64,000 nt of DNA from Apis mellifera (GCF_003254395.2 NC_037646.1:4604381-4668380), one strand, 5' to 3'. Shown: positions 23,451 through 36,280, numbered from the stretch's first letter. Numbers and translations are program-made. Notes: a model not told the origin generated them from the sequence alone.

Positions 23451-24130
23451 TTTCGCGAGAAGTCCTCCAATCTTCCAATTTATCACTCTGCGAACATATT
23501 ATCCAACATTTTCGTCTCCATGGCGCGCTTAAATCCTTCGTAAAATCAACTAAAATAAATCAAAACAATCGTCGCGATAATTTCTTACTTTACATGGGGA
23601 AACTGGAATCCCTTAATTCTGCGAGTATCTTCTTCAATTTCTCTCTTCCCGCGCAAGTTTTCATCCCCGAGCATCTCTCTCTCTTGGCCAAAGGTTTCGG
23701 TGAAATCGGGATTAAAAGAAAGCCAACCTAATTTCACAACCTAATTCCCGGGGACACGACAATGCGAAAAGACTTTGAAACGGGGGAGAAACAATAAAAC
23801 ACGGCGGTGCTCGAGAGAAGGCCAGTCAACGCCAGTTTGAAACTTCATGTCACGGCCAGACCCGCTAATTATTCGCGAGCACGCGAATGAGAGAAATTCC
23901 TTTCTCTTTCACCATGAGCTCTAGATGTATACAAACGAGAGTCCAGGTATGCGGGGGTGTTATACAACGTACAGGCCAATTTCCATTGTAACACGCGCTT
24001 CTGTTATGCAAATAGAGACGCGTGTCGAGAGGGGGCTTCTTGCACGATGTTCGGCATCCCAGTTTTTCTGAACTGAATCGAAAAAGACGGGCAATGTCGC
24101 ACGTTGACAGGCCTCGTCTTGATCCAATAC
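23450..24130. other. complex conserved-noncoding-like block
   Basis: About 680 bp of complex, CpG-containing DNA between AT-rich flanks. A CCAG/GTATGC donor-like site lies at about 23946, preceded by an eleven-codon frame from an ATG at about 23912. That is too short to call. Confidence 0.4.
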
Positions 24131-26400
24131 AGTGTCCATTTCAACCCTTTCTTCTATAATTTGATTCGTTGTGATAATTGTTGTAGCTTGGATTTGTCTT
24201 TTGGATATTCTTTAATTCGAAAAGATAGATTTATTAAAAATTTATTTCCTTTTTTATCAGATTTTGAAATAGAAAATTGTGATTGAAATTTGAGGGAGAA
24301 AATTTCAGTGTTATGCTCACGTTTTAAAAGATATTGTAAAACATTTATTCATATTTCGCCTCGGTTATTTTTTATCTGAAATGTGAATCGTATAAACGTA
24401 ATAAAAGTTACGTTTTTTTTAAAAGATACTCGAAAATCTATCAAATATGCAGGACCACTTTCCACTTTACGCACAGAGTTTAAAAATTGATACTTAAATG
24501 TTACGAAAATAGTCGTGGAGGAAAAAAAACGCTATTTATTGGTAGACGTGGTGCAATTTAATCGAAGACAACGTCAACATTTCGACTGTTGAGTTAATGG
24601 ACAGAGAGGGAAAGAGAGAGGAAAAATGGAATGGAATGCATACGAAAATATTGGTCCATTTCGTTCGATTGATGGACCGATGGTAGAGAACGGTACAAAT
24701 AGATTGATATAAAAATTTCCTTGGTGAAATTTGGTTAGCAAGGTGGTTTGGTCATCCTTGTGTGTATCGAAACGAGTAAAATTCAATTATCCTTAGAATT
24801 TACCCTGCAAATTTCTATCCATCCAGCTTCATGATTCATAGCGTTCGCAAATATTTGCCCGATATAACTGTTACTTTCCTCGGTGTGACTGCATTTTTGT
24901 CGAAACCCTGCTTTAATTGTTTGCATGCGGCCAATACGCCGTCGAATTCCAGATCCCAGAGCATCCGAACAAATAAATCTTGAAGAGAACGGTTAAATGG
25001 ACAACGCTATTCAAACATATATGTGTGCAATATATTTTTCATCCAAATATAAATAAGTATCCTCTATGAGAGAAAAATATAATGCTTGTTAATAAACGTG
25101 AAAAAAATATTAAAACGAAGATAAGAATAATTTAGAAAAATTAATTTTTCCGTCGTATCTTTGTTTATTAATTATAAATTAATTTTGTAAAATCGATCGA
25201 CATATCATATTCGTCAATTTATTAATTTTTAACTATAGATATTTTAATTTGAAGTGAATTCTTATAAAAAAAAAAAATTGAACATATATATATACATTCA
25301 TGCAGTATTTAAATGATATTATACAAAAGCATTCGATCGATTACGATTGCACGGAATTCGAGCTTATCCCAATTGAAAAACAATTTACTGCAACTATTCC
25401 GGGGCTTTGATGTCGTGTCAGATACAAGACTCGATGGTTCGATAAAAATTTCATCGATTCGTTGATCCGTTTAAATGCGATGAACGCGACCGCATCGGTG
25501 CGCTGCTATTTTCGAAGCCGCTTAGAGATATAAAATACGGATCGAGCGAAATTCCCTAGAATTTGATTCATTCTCGTTAAGATATCCCCATCGCTTTCGT
25601 GTTTGATTTATAATAAAAAGATATAGGTTCGTTAGCTTTAATTTTACGTTATTATTTGAATCGCGGTATGAATAACAATTTAAAAATTCCTTCGAAAATA
25701 GAGAAGAATTGGAAAGATTTGCTCGTGAATCGTCAATCCCTTCGAATGTATTTTCTACGATTTATTATTTATTTAATATATCGTTCTTCTCTTTCCTCTT
25801 TTTTTTTCTATGAAGTCAAATATTAATAATAACGTACGGAAAAGATAAAGTTTAAGTTTAATCGTGGAATGTAACATTCAGAAATGAGATTTATTTCATA
25901 GGAAAAACTTCGTTATAAAATATAAAACTAATAAATACTTTTTTTCTATTTCATATCCAATATTTTACCTTTTGAATATTTTTTCAATCTTTTAATATAA
26001 AATTCTTGCGTAATAAATTTTAACGATTAAGATTAATCCAAAAAATAAAGAAATTAAAAGAATTTCTTCCAATGAAACTAACTCTAAGGAATGATTATTA
26101 CTAGATATATCGAATTAGTAAATTTCTTTCAAAAAACCTTACGATCCCACGTAACACCATTCGTTCGTCCAAACGTTTTTCCAAATCGTTGCAATTATCT
26201 TCGAAAACACGTGCAACGTATGCGCAAGAAACATATTTCTATTTTCTCGAAAAAAAAAAGAAAGAAAAGGCATCCATAACTTTCCAGAGACGGAAAGTTT
26301 CGAAGGGAGAAACCGCATTGGATTTTTCTTTTTCATTCGTCGTCAAGATCAACAGGCGACTAAAAGAAAAACGAACACGACGAAACCAACTTTCTTAATA
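24130..26400. other. AT-rich DNA with small complex patches
   Basis: AT-rich overall, with complex patches at 24540-25010 and 25320-25570 that contain many CGA and ATTA words. No supported exon is seen. Confidence 0.55.
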
Positions 26401-26900
26401 GACACGTAACCACGAAACGTTCGACGAAAATCATTATCAAGGTATACACATCGTGGATGAAAGTCTGGCGCGAATCGAACGGTCGTTAAAGTTAAATTGG
26501 CTCGCTAATTAATTTCCACGTGGACTCCCCCTCGTTTCTCCTCTCGGCTACAGACTATCTCGCCTTGTTTTTAACATCAGCTGTTAATCGCTGTTTTATA
26601 ACTGCAATGAAGTGTTTATTGCGCGGGACATCGATCTCGGCCGGAAGTCGATTCGAATGTCACGGATGGGTCAGATAGGGGTTGTACGAGTCGTTGTTCC
26701 GTTCCTTTTTTTATCGTCTTGCAGAGTTTAAGGCCAGGCCGTGGACGCTTTCACGTGGAAATTAATTTCTGTTTTCACTGCGATGCTTGATAACGTGGCA
26801 ATAACGATTAAACGAGGAAAATTTCCCGTTTTATGTCGACGGGGAGAAAAGACGGTGTTTCTTCGAGGGTGGTTCCTTTGTGAAAGTCATTGATGGGTCT
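26400..26900. other. complex conserved-noncoding-like block
   Basis: CpG-containing, ATTA-bearing DNA. Within it an acceptor-like TTAACATCAG ends at 26580. It is followed by a frame of 31 codons (V-N-R-C-F-I-T to C-H-G-W-V-R, three cysteines) with a stop at 26676-26678. The frame is phase-compatible with the donor at 17485 but not otherwise supported. Confidence 0.4.
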
Positions 26901-26995
26901 TTATATTTTTTTTTTTTTCGTCTCGTTGATTCATAGATAAAAGATTTTTCTGACGGATAAATAAAGTATTTTTAATTTTTATTGATTTTAAGGGA

Positions 26996-27295
26996 ATGTC
27001 CCTTAAATGTTATTTATCTTTGATTTGTATTTTTTTTCAAATATGCAGAGTCTTTAATCTGTCTCGTTTTATAATATCGTGTAACGGAGCAATGCTTTAT
27101 GACGATTTATTGAACGTTCATCAATTTGTTTTTGGCGGAAAAAGAAAAAAATTCAATGACCGCGATCAACACGATCAGAATACAAAAAGGGGAAATTGCA
27201 TCAAAGAATCTATTCAACACCACAATCAGCCACCGAAAAGTGTAAAAAACGTCAGTTGCAAGCATTGTTTTACGCGTTCCAGAATATCGACATAG
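26996..27295 (+). CDS. candidate small secreted protein, 99 residues
   Basis: ATG at 26996 starts a 99-codon frame ending at TAG 27293-27295, in AT-rich DNA where such length is unusual. Residues 1-17 (M-S-L-K-C-Y-L-S-L-I-C-I-F-F-Q-I-C) look like a short signal peptide. The rest is hydrophilic and basic. Residues 47-52 are G-G-K-R-K-K, and a G-K-R site is what prohormone convertases and amidating enzymes use in neuropeptide precursors. Two further cysteines lie near the end (S-C-K-H-C). An acceptor-like tract ending ATATGCAG at 27048 lies inside the signal region, so the segment could instead be a terminal exon starting R-V-F-N or V-F-N. No family is recognised, and a chance frame remains possible. 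Confidence 0.3.
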   Translation: MSLKCYLSLICIFFQICRVFNLSRFIISCNGAMLYDDLLNVHQFVFGGKRKKFNDRDQHDQNTKRGNCIKESIQHHNQPPKSVKNVSCKHCFTRSRIST

Positions 27296-27299
27296 TTAC

Positions 27300-29040
27300 A
27301 CGTTTCACGTCGAGTCCATTGAAACTTCACTAGAGGAGAGGTATTATTAGAATTTTTGTGTATTAAATAAACCGAGATTGAGATATTAACAAATTAAGTC
27401 ATACCACAAAACATTTTTGAATGCCATCGATGCAATCTATTATATGAATAAAAATTAATAACAAAATTATACAAAGATATTTTAGGCTATATTTATTATT
27501 ATTAATTTTTGTAAAATCGAGAGCATTAATAGAATCCAGAATGATCAATGTTTTATTATTTTTTTTTTAAACGTTAAACATGCTGTAGAAATCATAAATA
27601 CAGGGGGCAATGCATGATAATCTAAGAAAATTATGTATGCACGTAATTATCGAGGTATTAATTTCATTATAATGGACATCGACTCTATGTCAGATACATA
27701 TATATATGTATATATATTAAATATAAAGTGCAGAATAATCAAATGGGAATATTTACACCATCGCTCAATTTAATTACCCAATTTAAACTAAATTTAATTG
27801 ACATAAATAAATTGATATCGGTTAACAAAATTTATAGCAATGTAGCAAAGGTTACGATATTTAAATATATTCAATATTTGGGAATTTCGATTATTGAATT
27901 ACGATTACGTGGGACGAATAATATATTATTATTGCAATTATGTGTGGAATAACCTTATTCCGATATGCTTTTTATAAATAAATAATTCACTTATATCGCT
28001 GCTCGATATTTATTCACTTCGATTTAATTATCCAGAAATAATTCAGAATGATAATTTTATTTCGACTTTGATCGTTTCCATGAATAACAGATTTTTTTTT
28101 TTTCTTTTTTCAATTCATAAAACTAAATTTCGTAAACGTAAACATGCGTTTCTCTTTATTTTACCAGAGTTTATTTAAATTTTCTTCGCGATTCTTATTC
28201 AGAGAGGAAATCTTAAGAATTCTAATTAAGAGGGGAGATTCGTGGTCTAACTAACTCTGACTTTTTTTTTACTCAGTTGTTCTGATTCCTTGAAAAATTT
28301 CAAAACGACTTTATTAGTTATTCCTGGGTCACAGGAATGTTACTTTTATTTAGTAATAAAGTCGAAAAAAAAAAGAAAGAAAGGACTTGCAGTTTCATTA
28401 GACGATGAACGTAATTACATTTTATATTTGAATCGACAAATTTGCAGAAGGGTATGATTCTAAGACAATATAAATTTAATTATTAATTTTCTTTATATGA
28501 AGAGCAACAATTTATTTTAAAATCTATATTCTTTACACTGATCACACCATTATCTTAAATTAAATGACTTCTGAAGAAACAAATGAAAGCAGAAAGCATA
28601 CTTATTTTCATATTTATTTTTCATTTTCAAGCAAATAATTTCCCAAATACTCATTTGCAAAAATAAGATTCTGAGCAAAGAAAAGCTTAATAATTTTAAT
28701 CATTATTCCATTAACTATTAAATATCTATTATTATTATAAATTAAACTCAACAGCATTTATAATATTGACTCGTAATGAAATTGTAAAAAATGAAGTAAT
28801 TATTAGATATTTTATACGATATCATATTAACACTAAATAATGTTTGCAATTAAAATTCATCAAATAGTGTCACATATCGTAGTGATAACAATTGCAAAAA
28901 AAGACTTGAATATAATTAAAAATAATAAAAATTACAAATGGCACGATAAATTATCACACTCGGTTTATCTGTCCAAGATTTCCCTTTCCATAAAAGGCAA
29001 ACAGAACATATCCCTCGAAAAGACAAGACAGATTATCCGT
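27300..29040. other. AT-rich noncoding stretch
   Basis: AT-rich DNA with a palindromic AT run at 27696-27718. An open frame of 69 codons from ATG 27743 to 27952 encodes an Ile/Leu/Asn-rich product typical of chance translation of AT-rich DNA. No RNA gene is seen. Confidence 0.65.
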
Positions 29041-29300
29041 TCGTAGCAATTGAGGAATCACGCATAATAACTCACACACGGCGGGACGTAGATACGAAGA
29101 TCTGAAAGGGCGGGCCATCCGTTGCACCGGAACCGGATGCTCTTTGGTTAGTTTCTCGCTTTTGCCGTCTATAGTACCGGCCTATTGTTCTGTGAACGAA
29201 AGGCGACACGCAAACAGTACAAATCCTGGGTGAGCTCCAACAGTGGAAGAATGTCTTAAACTTCGACAATCAGCGGAAAGAACAGTCGAGTGAAAATATC
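29040..29300. other. small complex block
   Basis: A CpG-containing patch with open frames on both strands and a GTGAGC donor-like site at 29231. No matching acceptor is seen. Confidence 0.4.
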
Positions 29301-29599
29301 GTTCTCACTTGGGAATAAAGAAATGGCAGCAAGTGGAAAAGATATAGATTTTAAATATCGAACAAACCTTTCGTTTTTAATCGTATTCAGTTTGTGGAAA
29401 ATTAAATTTTTATGACGAATTTATGATTGATGAAAAAAGAAATGAAATTTAACAAAAATGAAACGTGAAATGAAACAATGATTTATTTAATAATTTCAAA
29501 AATTAAAATTAAAATTTCACGAGTGGATTTTGGATCACAAAATTGTTCTCCAAATTTGATTTTCGTTATTTTTGAGTCAAATTTGATCGGATTTTCAAT

Positions 29600-30010
29600 C
29601 TAGATTCAACGTTCGTCAACTTGATCTCGGTTAAGATAAATCTAAATGTTTCACTCCTCTGATAGGCATTTAAATCGAACTTGAACACAATGGGCCATTT
29701 CTAACCTAATGATCTAATCCTGCAGACAATTCGTAATTTAGATTTAATGACTGTACCGTGGCTCAACCCTCTTGACAACCTAATGTGCCTAATACGAATT
29801 TAACGCTATATCATGTCCAACTAAATCTGGTACAGACTCAGCACCTTAGCATAAACTCAACAGGAGTTTAACACCTTAACCTCGACATGATTCTGGTATA
29901 ATGTGCATCCTGCGTCTATCCTTACCTGTCTGTCATAGGTTTAACACCTCAACTAGTATAATGTATTCCAACACCTCAAACTCAAACATGACGTGGCTTA
30001 ACACTCTCAC
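29600..30010. repeat. decayed minisatellite with TTAGG-like words
   Basis: On the minus strand the motif GGTGTTAAA recurs with variants (GGTGTTGGA, GGTGCTGAG, GGTTAAGG) at irregular spacing. The words TTAGGTTG and TTAGGTTAG also occur. The plus strand is C- and A-rich and poor in G. The exact period is lost. The minus frame of 88 codons across it reflects the repeat and is not called. Confidence 0.4.
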
Positions 30011-30479
30011 TTCTAACGTTACAACTTTGAATATTAGTATTATATGACCATATCTATTCAACAACAAATTAACATTGTTATTATATGTTGACCAAAGACA
30101 ATTGCAAACAAACCAAACATACATACAGAATAAATTTTCACTGCTTAAACATTTGTTCATTATTGCGATAACGAAACCACGTTGTTCAAGAATCTTCAAT
30201 ATTATTTAAACACCATTTTTATCTATTTTTTTATAAATATATGATAAATTTTATTTTTCCAAGTTATTCAAAACTTTTATCGAATTGATAAATTCCATTT
30301 TCATCGCTACGTTTCAATTACAATCAATGTTCAGAATTTAGATAAGAGATACAACACTATATAAAAGAAATTCCTTTTAATTCCATTCAATTAATCGCTT
30401 ATAAACGCACATACCTCTCAACAACAATTATCTCAAAATCAAATGATAAATCCATCAAAACTATCCATCGTTTACAATC

Positions 30480-31440
30480 GCAGGCAAACGAGGCAACAAC
30501 ACCATCTCGAATAATTCCAAACTAATAATAGTCCCTTCTCCTTGTATCCGCCAATAGACAGATCAATCAATCACTCACGATTCAATCGATCCGGGCCAGA
30601 CCTCGCCTCAATTAAATACAACTCCAGTACCGTTCTCTCCATTTATCAACAAAACTAAATATCCAACCGCGAGAACGAGAGAGGCCGCAAAAACCACTGT
30701 TAACTCTCTCCCTCTCTCTCTCTCCCCTGTTGCTTCCTCTTTCAATAAAACCATCGAGCCCAGGGTGTCTTCATTCCCGCCTCCGTTTAATCTCCAAGCA
30801 GCTCCAACCACGGGTACAAAATCTGATAACACACGGCTCAACCGAATCCTGGAAAGGGATCTTTATATAAAGCTCGTTACGCAGATGCGTGTATGCGTGT
30901 CTCGAGCAGAACGTGAACACACGTGGCCGAATATACGTACAGATATACGTGGTGGAAAGAAAGAAAGAAAAGAAAAGAAAAAAAAAAAAAGAAAGAGCCG
31001 TCACGTCCCTTTCGACGACGGGAGAAGAAGCGAAGGCAGTGAAATTTAAAGTGCGCAACCTTCTTCCTCCAGTGGTGGAAACTCGGGCGGGTGTAAAAGC
31101 GCCTCCCTCCAAGTCTCTTCTCGACGAGGTTTCTCGAGGGTTCTTCGTTCCACCGCCTTCCTCCACGCCACGTTCCTCGTCTTCGTTATAGTCGTCGTCG
31201 TCGTCGTCGTTATGGTGGCGAAGGCATAAGGCGCCGCTGTACTAACGTGACGTGTGTGACTGCTGTTTCACGATGAGAAGCGTTCAAAGTTTCCCCTCTC
31301 CCTCCCCTACGTGACACGTGACGTAGCTATGCAACCGCAACGCGCGTATTCATTATGACTTTGGGCGGGGGGGAGGAGCCGCAACACCCGCCCAGGCCGG
31401 GTGGAAATTATGCCCGCGTGTGTCTCTCCTTATGCCCCAA
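30480..31440. promoter_or_regulatory. CpG-rich promoter-like block
   Basis: The block combines a CT-rich tract (30711-30724), long purine strands (30955-31000), (GTC)n at 31191-31210, an ACGTG-rich palindromic cluster (31244-31325) and a GGGCGGGG word near 31363. Overlapping frames of 90-130 codons on both strands are low-complexity. It leads directly into the 204-bp tandem repeat. No TATA box is seen. Confidence 0.4.
31191..31210. repeat. (GTC)n microsatellite
   Basis: A perfect GTC trinucleotide run of 20 bp within the CpG-rich block. Confidence 0.9.
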
Positions 31441-31442
31441 TA

Positions 31443-32048
31443 CCTTCGCTCTCTGCTCGCATAGTTACGTGACACGTTGAAGACGAATAACTGTTACGAC
31501 GATAATCAGCCACAGTGAATTATCGGGGAATTAACGGGGTGGGATCTTGAATTTTCGTTCGAATTCGAAAGAAATGGGAGAGGATTCGTTCGAGGTTTTC
31601 GTAAGTTTTTCGAATTCGAAGGAGGAGGATAATTTTGACCTTCGCTCGCTTGCTCCCTGCTCGCATAGTTACGTGACACGTTGAAGACGAATAACTGTTA
31701 CGACGATAATCAGCCACCAATGAATTATCGGGGAATTAACGGAGTGGGATCTTGAATTTTCGTTCGAATTCGAAAGAAATGGGAGAGGATTCGTTCGAGG
31801 TTTTCGTAAGTTTTTCGAATTCGGAAGAAGAGGATAATTTTGACCTTCGCTCGTTTGCTCCCTGCTCGCATAGTTACGTGACACGTTGAAGACGAATAAC
31901 TGTTACGACGATAATCAGCCACCAGTGAATTATCGGGGAATTAACGGGGTGGGATATTGAATTTTCGTTCGAATTCGAAAGAAATGAGAGGGGAGGTTTT
32001 CGCAAGTTTTTCGAATTCGGAGAAGGAGGATAATTTTGACCTTTGCGG
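31443..32048. repeat. 204-bp tandem repeat, three copies
   Basis: The words ATAGTTACGTGACACGT begin at 31461, 31665 and 31870, giving periods of 204 and 205 bp. Copies 1 and 2 are nearly identical. Copy 3 has lost about 12 bp and diverges after about 32048. Each unit holds a 12-bp perfect palindrome TTCGAATTCGAA, a second CGAATTCG element and the near-palindrome ACGTGACACGT. The minus strand carries a similar 65-70 codon frame in each unit, but the frame shifts between units, so I take it as noncoding. The array abuts the CpG-rich block at 30480-31440. Confidence 0.9.
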
Positions 32049-32586
32049 TTGTGGGATAGGAGGACGGCGGGGGTGGATGAGTTTGATCGATGACTGGCGG
32101 TGGGTTCGAATTTCTGGGGAACTCTGTTTGAGGAGAGTGATGAATAGTGATGGAATTGGATTACCTTTGTTTCGGGCCGTGTTGTTGTGGATTGTTTGTT
32201 GTAATGTTTTTTTGAGAGTTTTTTTTTTAAAGGAAGTGACAAACAGCGGTAGATTTGGATTGTTTTCGTCGCTGGAAATTTTCCGTTGTTATACTTTTCG
32301 AGAGATTTTTTTTTTTAATTTCCTTCTTTCGAATTCTTCATGAATTGGATCTTCAATAGTTCTTTTTATTTATATACTTTTTAAGAAGAAACGAATTTCT
32401 ATTCCAGTTTTAAATTGATATCTCAAAGTAACCATTTATTTATTATACGTGTAATGGCAAAAATTTATATCTCTAATTATTTTTAAAAATAGAAATTCCT
32501 TTATTTAAAGAAAAAAAAAATAGAAAATTTTTCATAGATTAAGGAAATCTTGCACGCAAAGACATGTTTGAGAATATACGAGAAAA

Positions 32587-32876
32587 TGGATGAAAAAATT
32601 CAAAATTTCCCCAGTATTTGCTTAGTTATCGTCGTATCAGGAAATAGCATACTCTCGGTTCGCCACGTTCGCCATACCTTCCCTCTAACTATCGCTTTTC
32701 GAGTTTGCCACAATACCTTTCGGAATTCACCAGTTATCCACGTTGTAGGATCTCATAACGTACATGTTCCTGCTCGCTCTACCATACGCGTAACATTCCC
32801 CTCTGCCAATGTAAATTCAGTTTTGCCACGGTTGGAGCAGCTTGTCATAGCTTACTACAACCTTGTACAACCATAA
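32587..32876 (+). CDS. weak candidate reading frame
   Basis: ATG at 32587 opens 96 codons to TAA 32874-32876. The product starts M-D-E-K-I-Q-N-F-P and ends N-L-V-Q-P. It is rich in valine and histidine, with no membrane segment or family I recognise. The underlying DNA contains several diverged copies of a TTCGCCA/TTTGCCA word, so it may be an old repeat. The minus strand has its own 62-codon frame from ATG 33033, overlapping the end. Confidence 0.15.
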
Positions 32877-33039
32877 CAAATAACACCGGTGTATTAAATC
32901 TTGACAACGGGGTTGTCAGTATAGCGAGCCATATGCGCGTTATTTTAACAACGTTTCCCTCTTCCAATCTACCGATCGCTTTGTCCCGACTCGTTTCGCT
33001 TCTTCCTTTATTTCTCTCTACGTGTGAATCCATCGGCGA

Positions 33040-33400
33040 TATATCCGTGAAAATGAAACAATCGACGAATAAATAAAATTATTATAAAATTTTCACGTTA
33101 TAAGAATGTATTTTCCTTTTGAAATTAATCTCAATCGAACGTTATAAAGAAATTTGATCGCTCTTCGAATAAAATATCTGATTACTGGTATTATATATTG
33201 AGAAGTGAAAGAATTCTGAATGATTTATCATCTACAGATATAATATACCGAAACGATATACGTATTATATCCTTCATCAATTTTTCAGACAAGCAAATAA
33301 ATAATTGTTAACTATATTTGTATAATTTCTTTATATAAATACCATTATTAAATAAACATTAAATACAAGAGTATCGCTCTTCCAAATTTTTCGATCAAAA
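33040..33400. other. AT-rich noncoding stretch
   Basis: AT-rich sequence in which nothing stands out. Confidence 0.7.
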
Positions 33401-34050
33401 CTCGATTCACTCGATCGTTGCTCTTTTCATTAACCAAATCTACAAATCTATCTGTCCGGGTTCAGAGAACTCGGCTGTCTCATGCATTTCCCCTCTTTTC
33501 CCTCCTCTATTTTTACGCCCAATTGTCTTTTTCACTCTTGAATCGTTTTCTCTTCATCTTCACGGACGTAGCCTCCTCCCCCTCTTCCCTTCTCTTCCCT
33601 TCGACGGTGCTGAACGTTAATCACCCAGCAAGAAGATCGATCAGCGATTAATGAGAAACGTCGACGGGTTGGAGGTGGAAATTTACACGGTTCGCGGTGG
33701 TGAAAAACCGGTTCTTCCCCTCCTCCTCTCCCTCCTCCTCCGCTCTATCTTCTTATTCTTCCTCCTCTTCTTCTCCCCCCACGTCTACTTCAATTGATCG
33801 ATCCAGAATCCTTGCCACCTTTTGAATCTATCACCGGTTGGTAATGGGGCGTTAGAAGTCGGTGTATAGAGGAGGATTAGCGCGAAACCCGACTGGTTTC
33901 TCTGTAATTCACATTAATCTTTGGGGCTGTTGCCGATCGAGTCGTTTAATAATGCAGCCGGCAGGATTATCGTGTCATCGAAATTGCATTCTGGGAAGAG
34001 ATGTGTTCGAATCGACGACCGAGCTTGAACGAGAAATATTCGGATAAATG
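33400..34050. other. complex block with pyrimidine tracts
   Basis: Complex CpG-containing DNA with CT-rich strands at 33475-33605 and 33715-33785. It includes the perfect palindrome AACCGGTT at 33707-33714 and ACCGGTT near 33832. The 33860-34050 part resembles conserved noncoding DNA. Confidence 0.45.
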
Positions 34051-36090
34051 TAGTTCGTTTATTTTAAAGTAATGATGCGCTGGTTAAATTTTACGATAAT
34101 TCCCCTTTGAGTTTTGAACGAATTAAGTGAATTATTGGTAAATTTTTAAAAAACTGGAATGTTTCATTTGTCTGAACGCTTGTTAAAATTATTATTGTTA
34201 AATTCAAAATAATTTCACCGATTCTTATGGATTATTCTTAAGGTAATAAATCAAAAATATTTTTTATCATAGATTATATACATTACATACTTTGTTTCTA
34301 TGTAAAGTTTTTTTAAAAAAAGAATCCTTAGAAAATTGAATTGGAATCTTTACTTAAATTTATCGCAGGAAGGCTAATGATCGTGTAATAATCGCATTGT
34401 CGAAGTTATGAAACGCATTGTCATTCCAAACTGTCATTCCACACTATTAACCGTATCACTGAAATTGTCCGATGAACTGTTATTTGTGCACGATCAAATG
34501 AGCAGCCTGTATCAACTTTGCTGGAAAACATATGCCATCCATTGACGTTATCGTTTGCATCAAAAGCCAGTAAACCAATCGATTTATAGGAACTAAGTTC
34601 CAATAATAAAATTTATCGCAATTAGGATATGATTTAACGCCAATAAACGAAGTTATATTCGATTGTGAGATAATCCTATATATCTGTCAATTCATATAGC
34701 TTTCCAACCCATCATAAACTAACTATAATATAGTCGTACGTTTGAGTTTAGTTTCGAAATTGATCGTGTTTGAAAAAAAAAGTTTTTTTTATCGGCAAGT
34801 AATACTCAAAAAAATTAAATATCAATTGATATTAATTTACGTTTTGATATTCGATCGTGTGTTTATAAAGAAAAGTAATAAATCCGATGAAATATTCATT
34901 AAACTTTTTAATTAAAAGCTATTTCCATGTACTTTAATAAATTTTCTTTCAAACTTCTTTCCTGCTTGATAAGTGCCGTGCACAAGTTCTTACACAAGCG
35001 ATCTTATATATACAAGTTTACAAAATTTTAATTTAAACATACTTCCTCCGCAACCACGAATAATTTTCCATAGTTGTTTCTTCGATTGTGAATTGTAGTT
35101 GTTTTTTTTTTTTTATCAAACAACTTAATTCCAAAGTTTGCTAGAAATTTATTCATTATTAACCGGGATTCTTTCGTTCCTTCGAGATGAAATTTTCGCA
35201 TAAATCAAATCAAATGGTATCGTAATAAACATTTTGTATACAAAATTCAGAATAGAATATAATGTTAAAAAATTAATATAAATAATGATGCACATTAATA
35301 TTTACACATATTTAATTGACAGATTATTTGGATTAAAAAAAAAGAATATATTTTATCATCCATTCGAATGATTGCTCGTTCAATCCTTCATCGATTTTGG
35401 GATCGATGATCATCTACAAAATATATTTGAGAAATTTCAAGCATTTTAATCTTGCTCGTTTTATCCGACGAGGTGATTCAGATTTGCTCGTGATCCACGA
35501 TTAAAGGCGAACGGTCTAGCAACGATCTTGAAGAGAAACTTAGCAAAGGTATCTCCTTTCTTCGGCAAAACCGGGAATTCTCTCCAATCGAATCGATCCA
35601 GAATTCGCGCCACTATCGAGATCCAGTAGATTTCGCACGATTCTCTTGTCTTAAATGGCTTCCTGAATGGGAGACAGAAGCATGCATTTCCTAAGATTCG
35701 CGTTGAATGACGTGCCAAAGACGTTCATAGACATCTGACGCGTTTATTATAGTCTCTTAATAGATGAGCAGCTTAACGATTCTGAAATAACTTGTAACTC
35801 CTTTGGATCGATTAATGCATAATTATTGATTCTGAAGTTTTATTCTTCTTCAATCGAACAAGTTTCTTTAACAAAATTTAAAAAGATTAGTTTAAATTAA
35901 ATTAGAATAACTGAATTAGTGTAAAATGTATCGAAAAATAAAATTTGCCAATTTAAGATTATTAAATGAGCAATGTAAATTTTCTTTCGAAATGTATATA
36001 TTAAAAAGATAGAAAGAAACTGAAATAATATAATTTTTCAATCTCTCCATACATCTCACAACATATCCAAACTCGGAGAAGAATCAATCC
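34050..36090. other. AT-rich DNA with two complex patches
   Basis: Complex patches at 34370-34640 and 35390-35770 lie in otherwise AT-rich sequence. Minus-strand frames of 60-85 codons in the patches have no splice support. Confidence 0.55.
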
Positions 36091-36280
36091 AGCATCCTGG
36101 AAGCAACGACAAACTTGGCAAACAACCCGTCTACTCCTTCTCCCTTCGTCTCTTCGTTACAAATATTTCACCGATCCGAGAGTTTGATATCCCCGTTGTC
36201 CAGACAGGAATCTAAGACACGCGTATTCACATTCCCCACCTGTCTCGATACCGGAGAGACACATATACCCTCCACTGCCT

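Noticed and set aside
29933..30199. Minus-strand frame of 88 codons ending near a CAG/GTAAGG donor-like site
   Set aside because: It lies mostly on the decayed minisatellite and AT-rich DNA. The Val/Leu/Ile-rich product reflects T/G-rich repeats.
31520..31922. Repeated minus-strand frames of 65-71 codons
   Set aside because: They repeat because the DNA is a tandem array. The 205-bp second period shifts the register, so there is no selection for a continuous frame.
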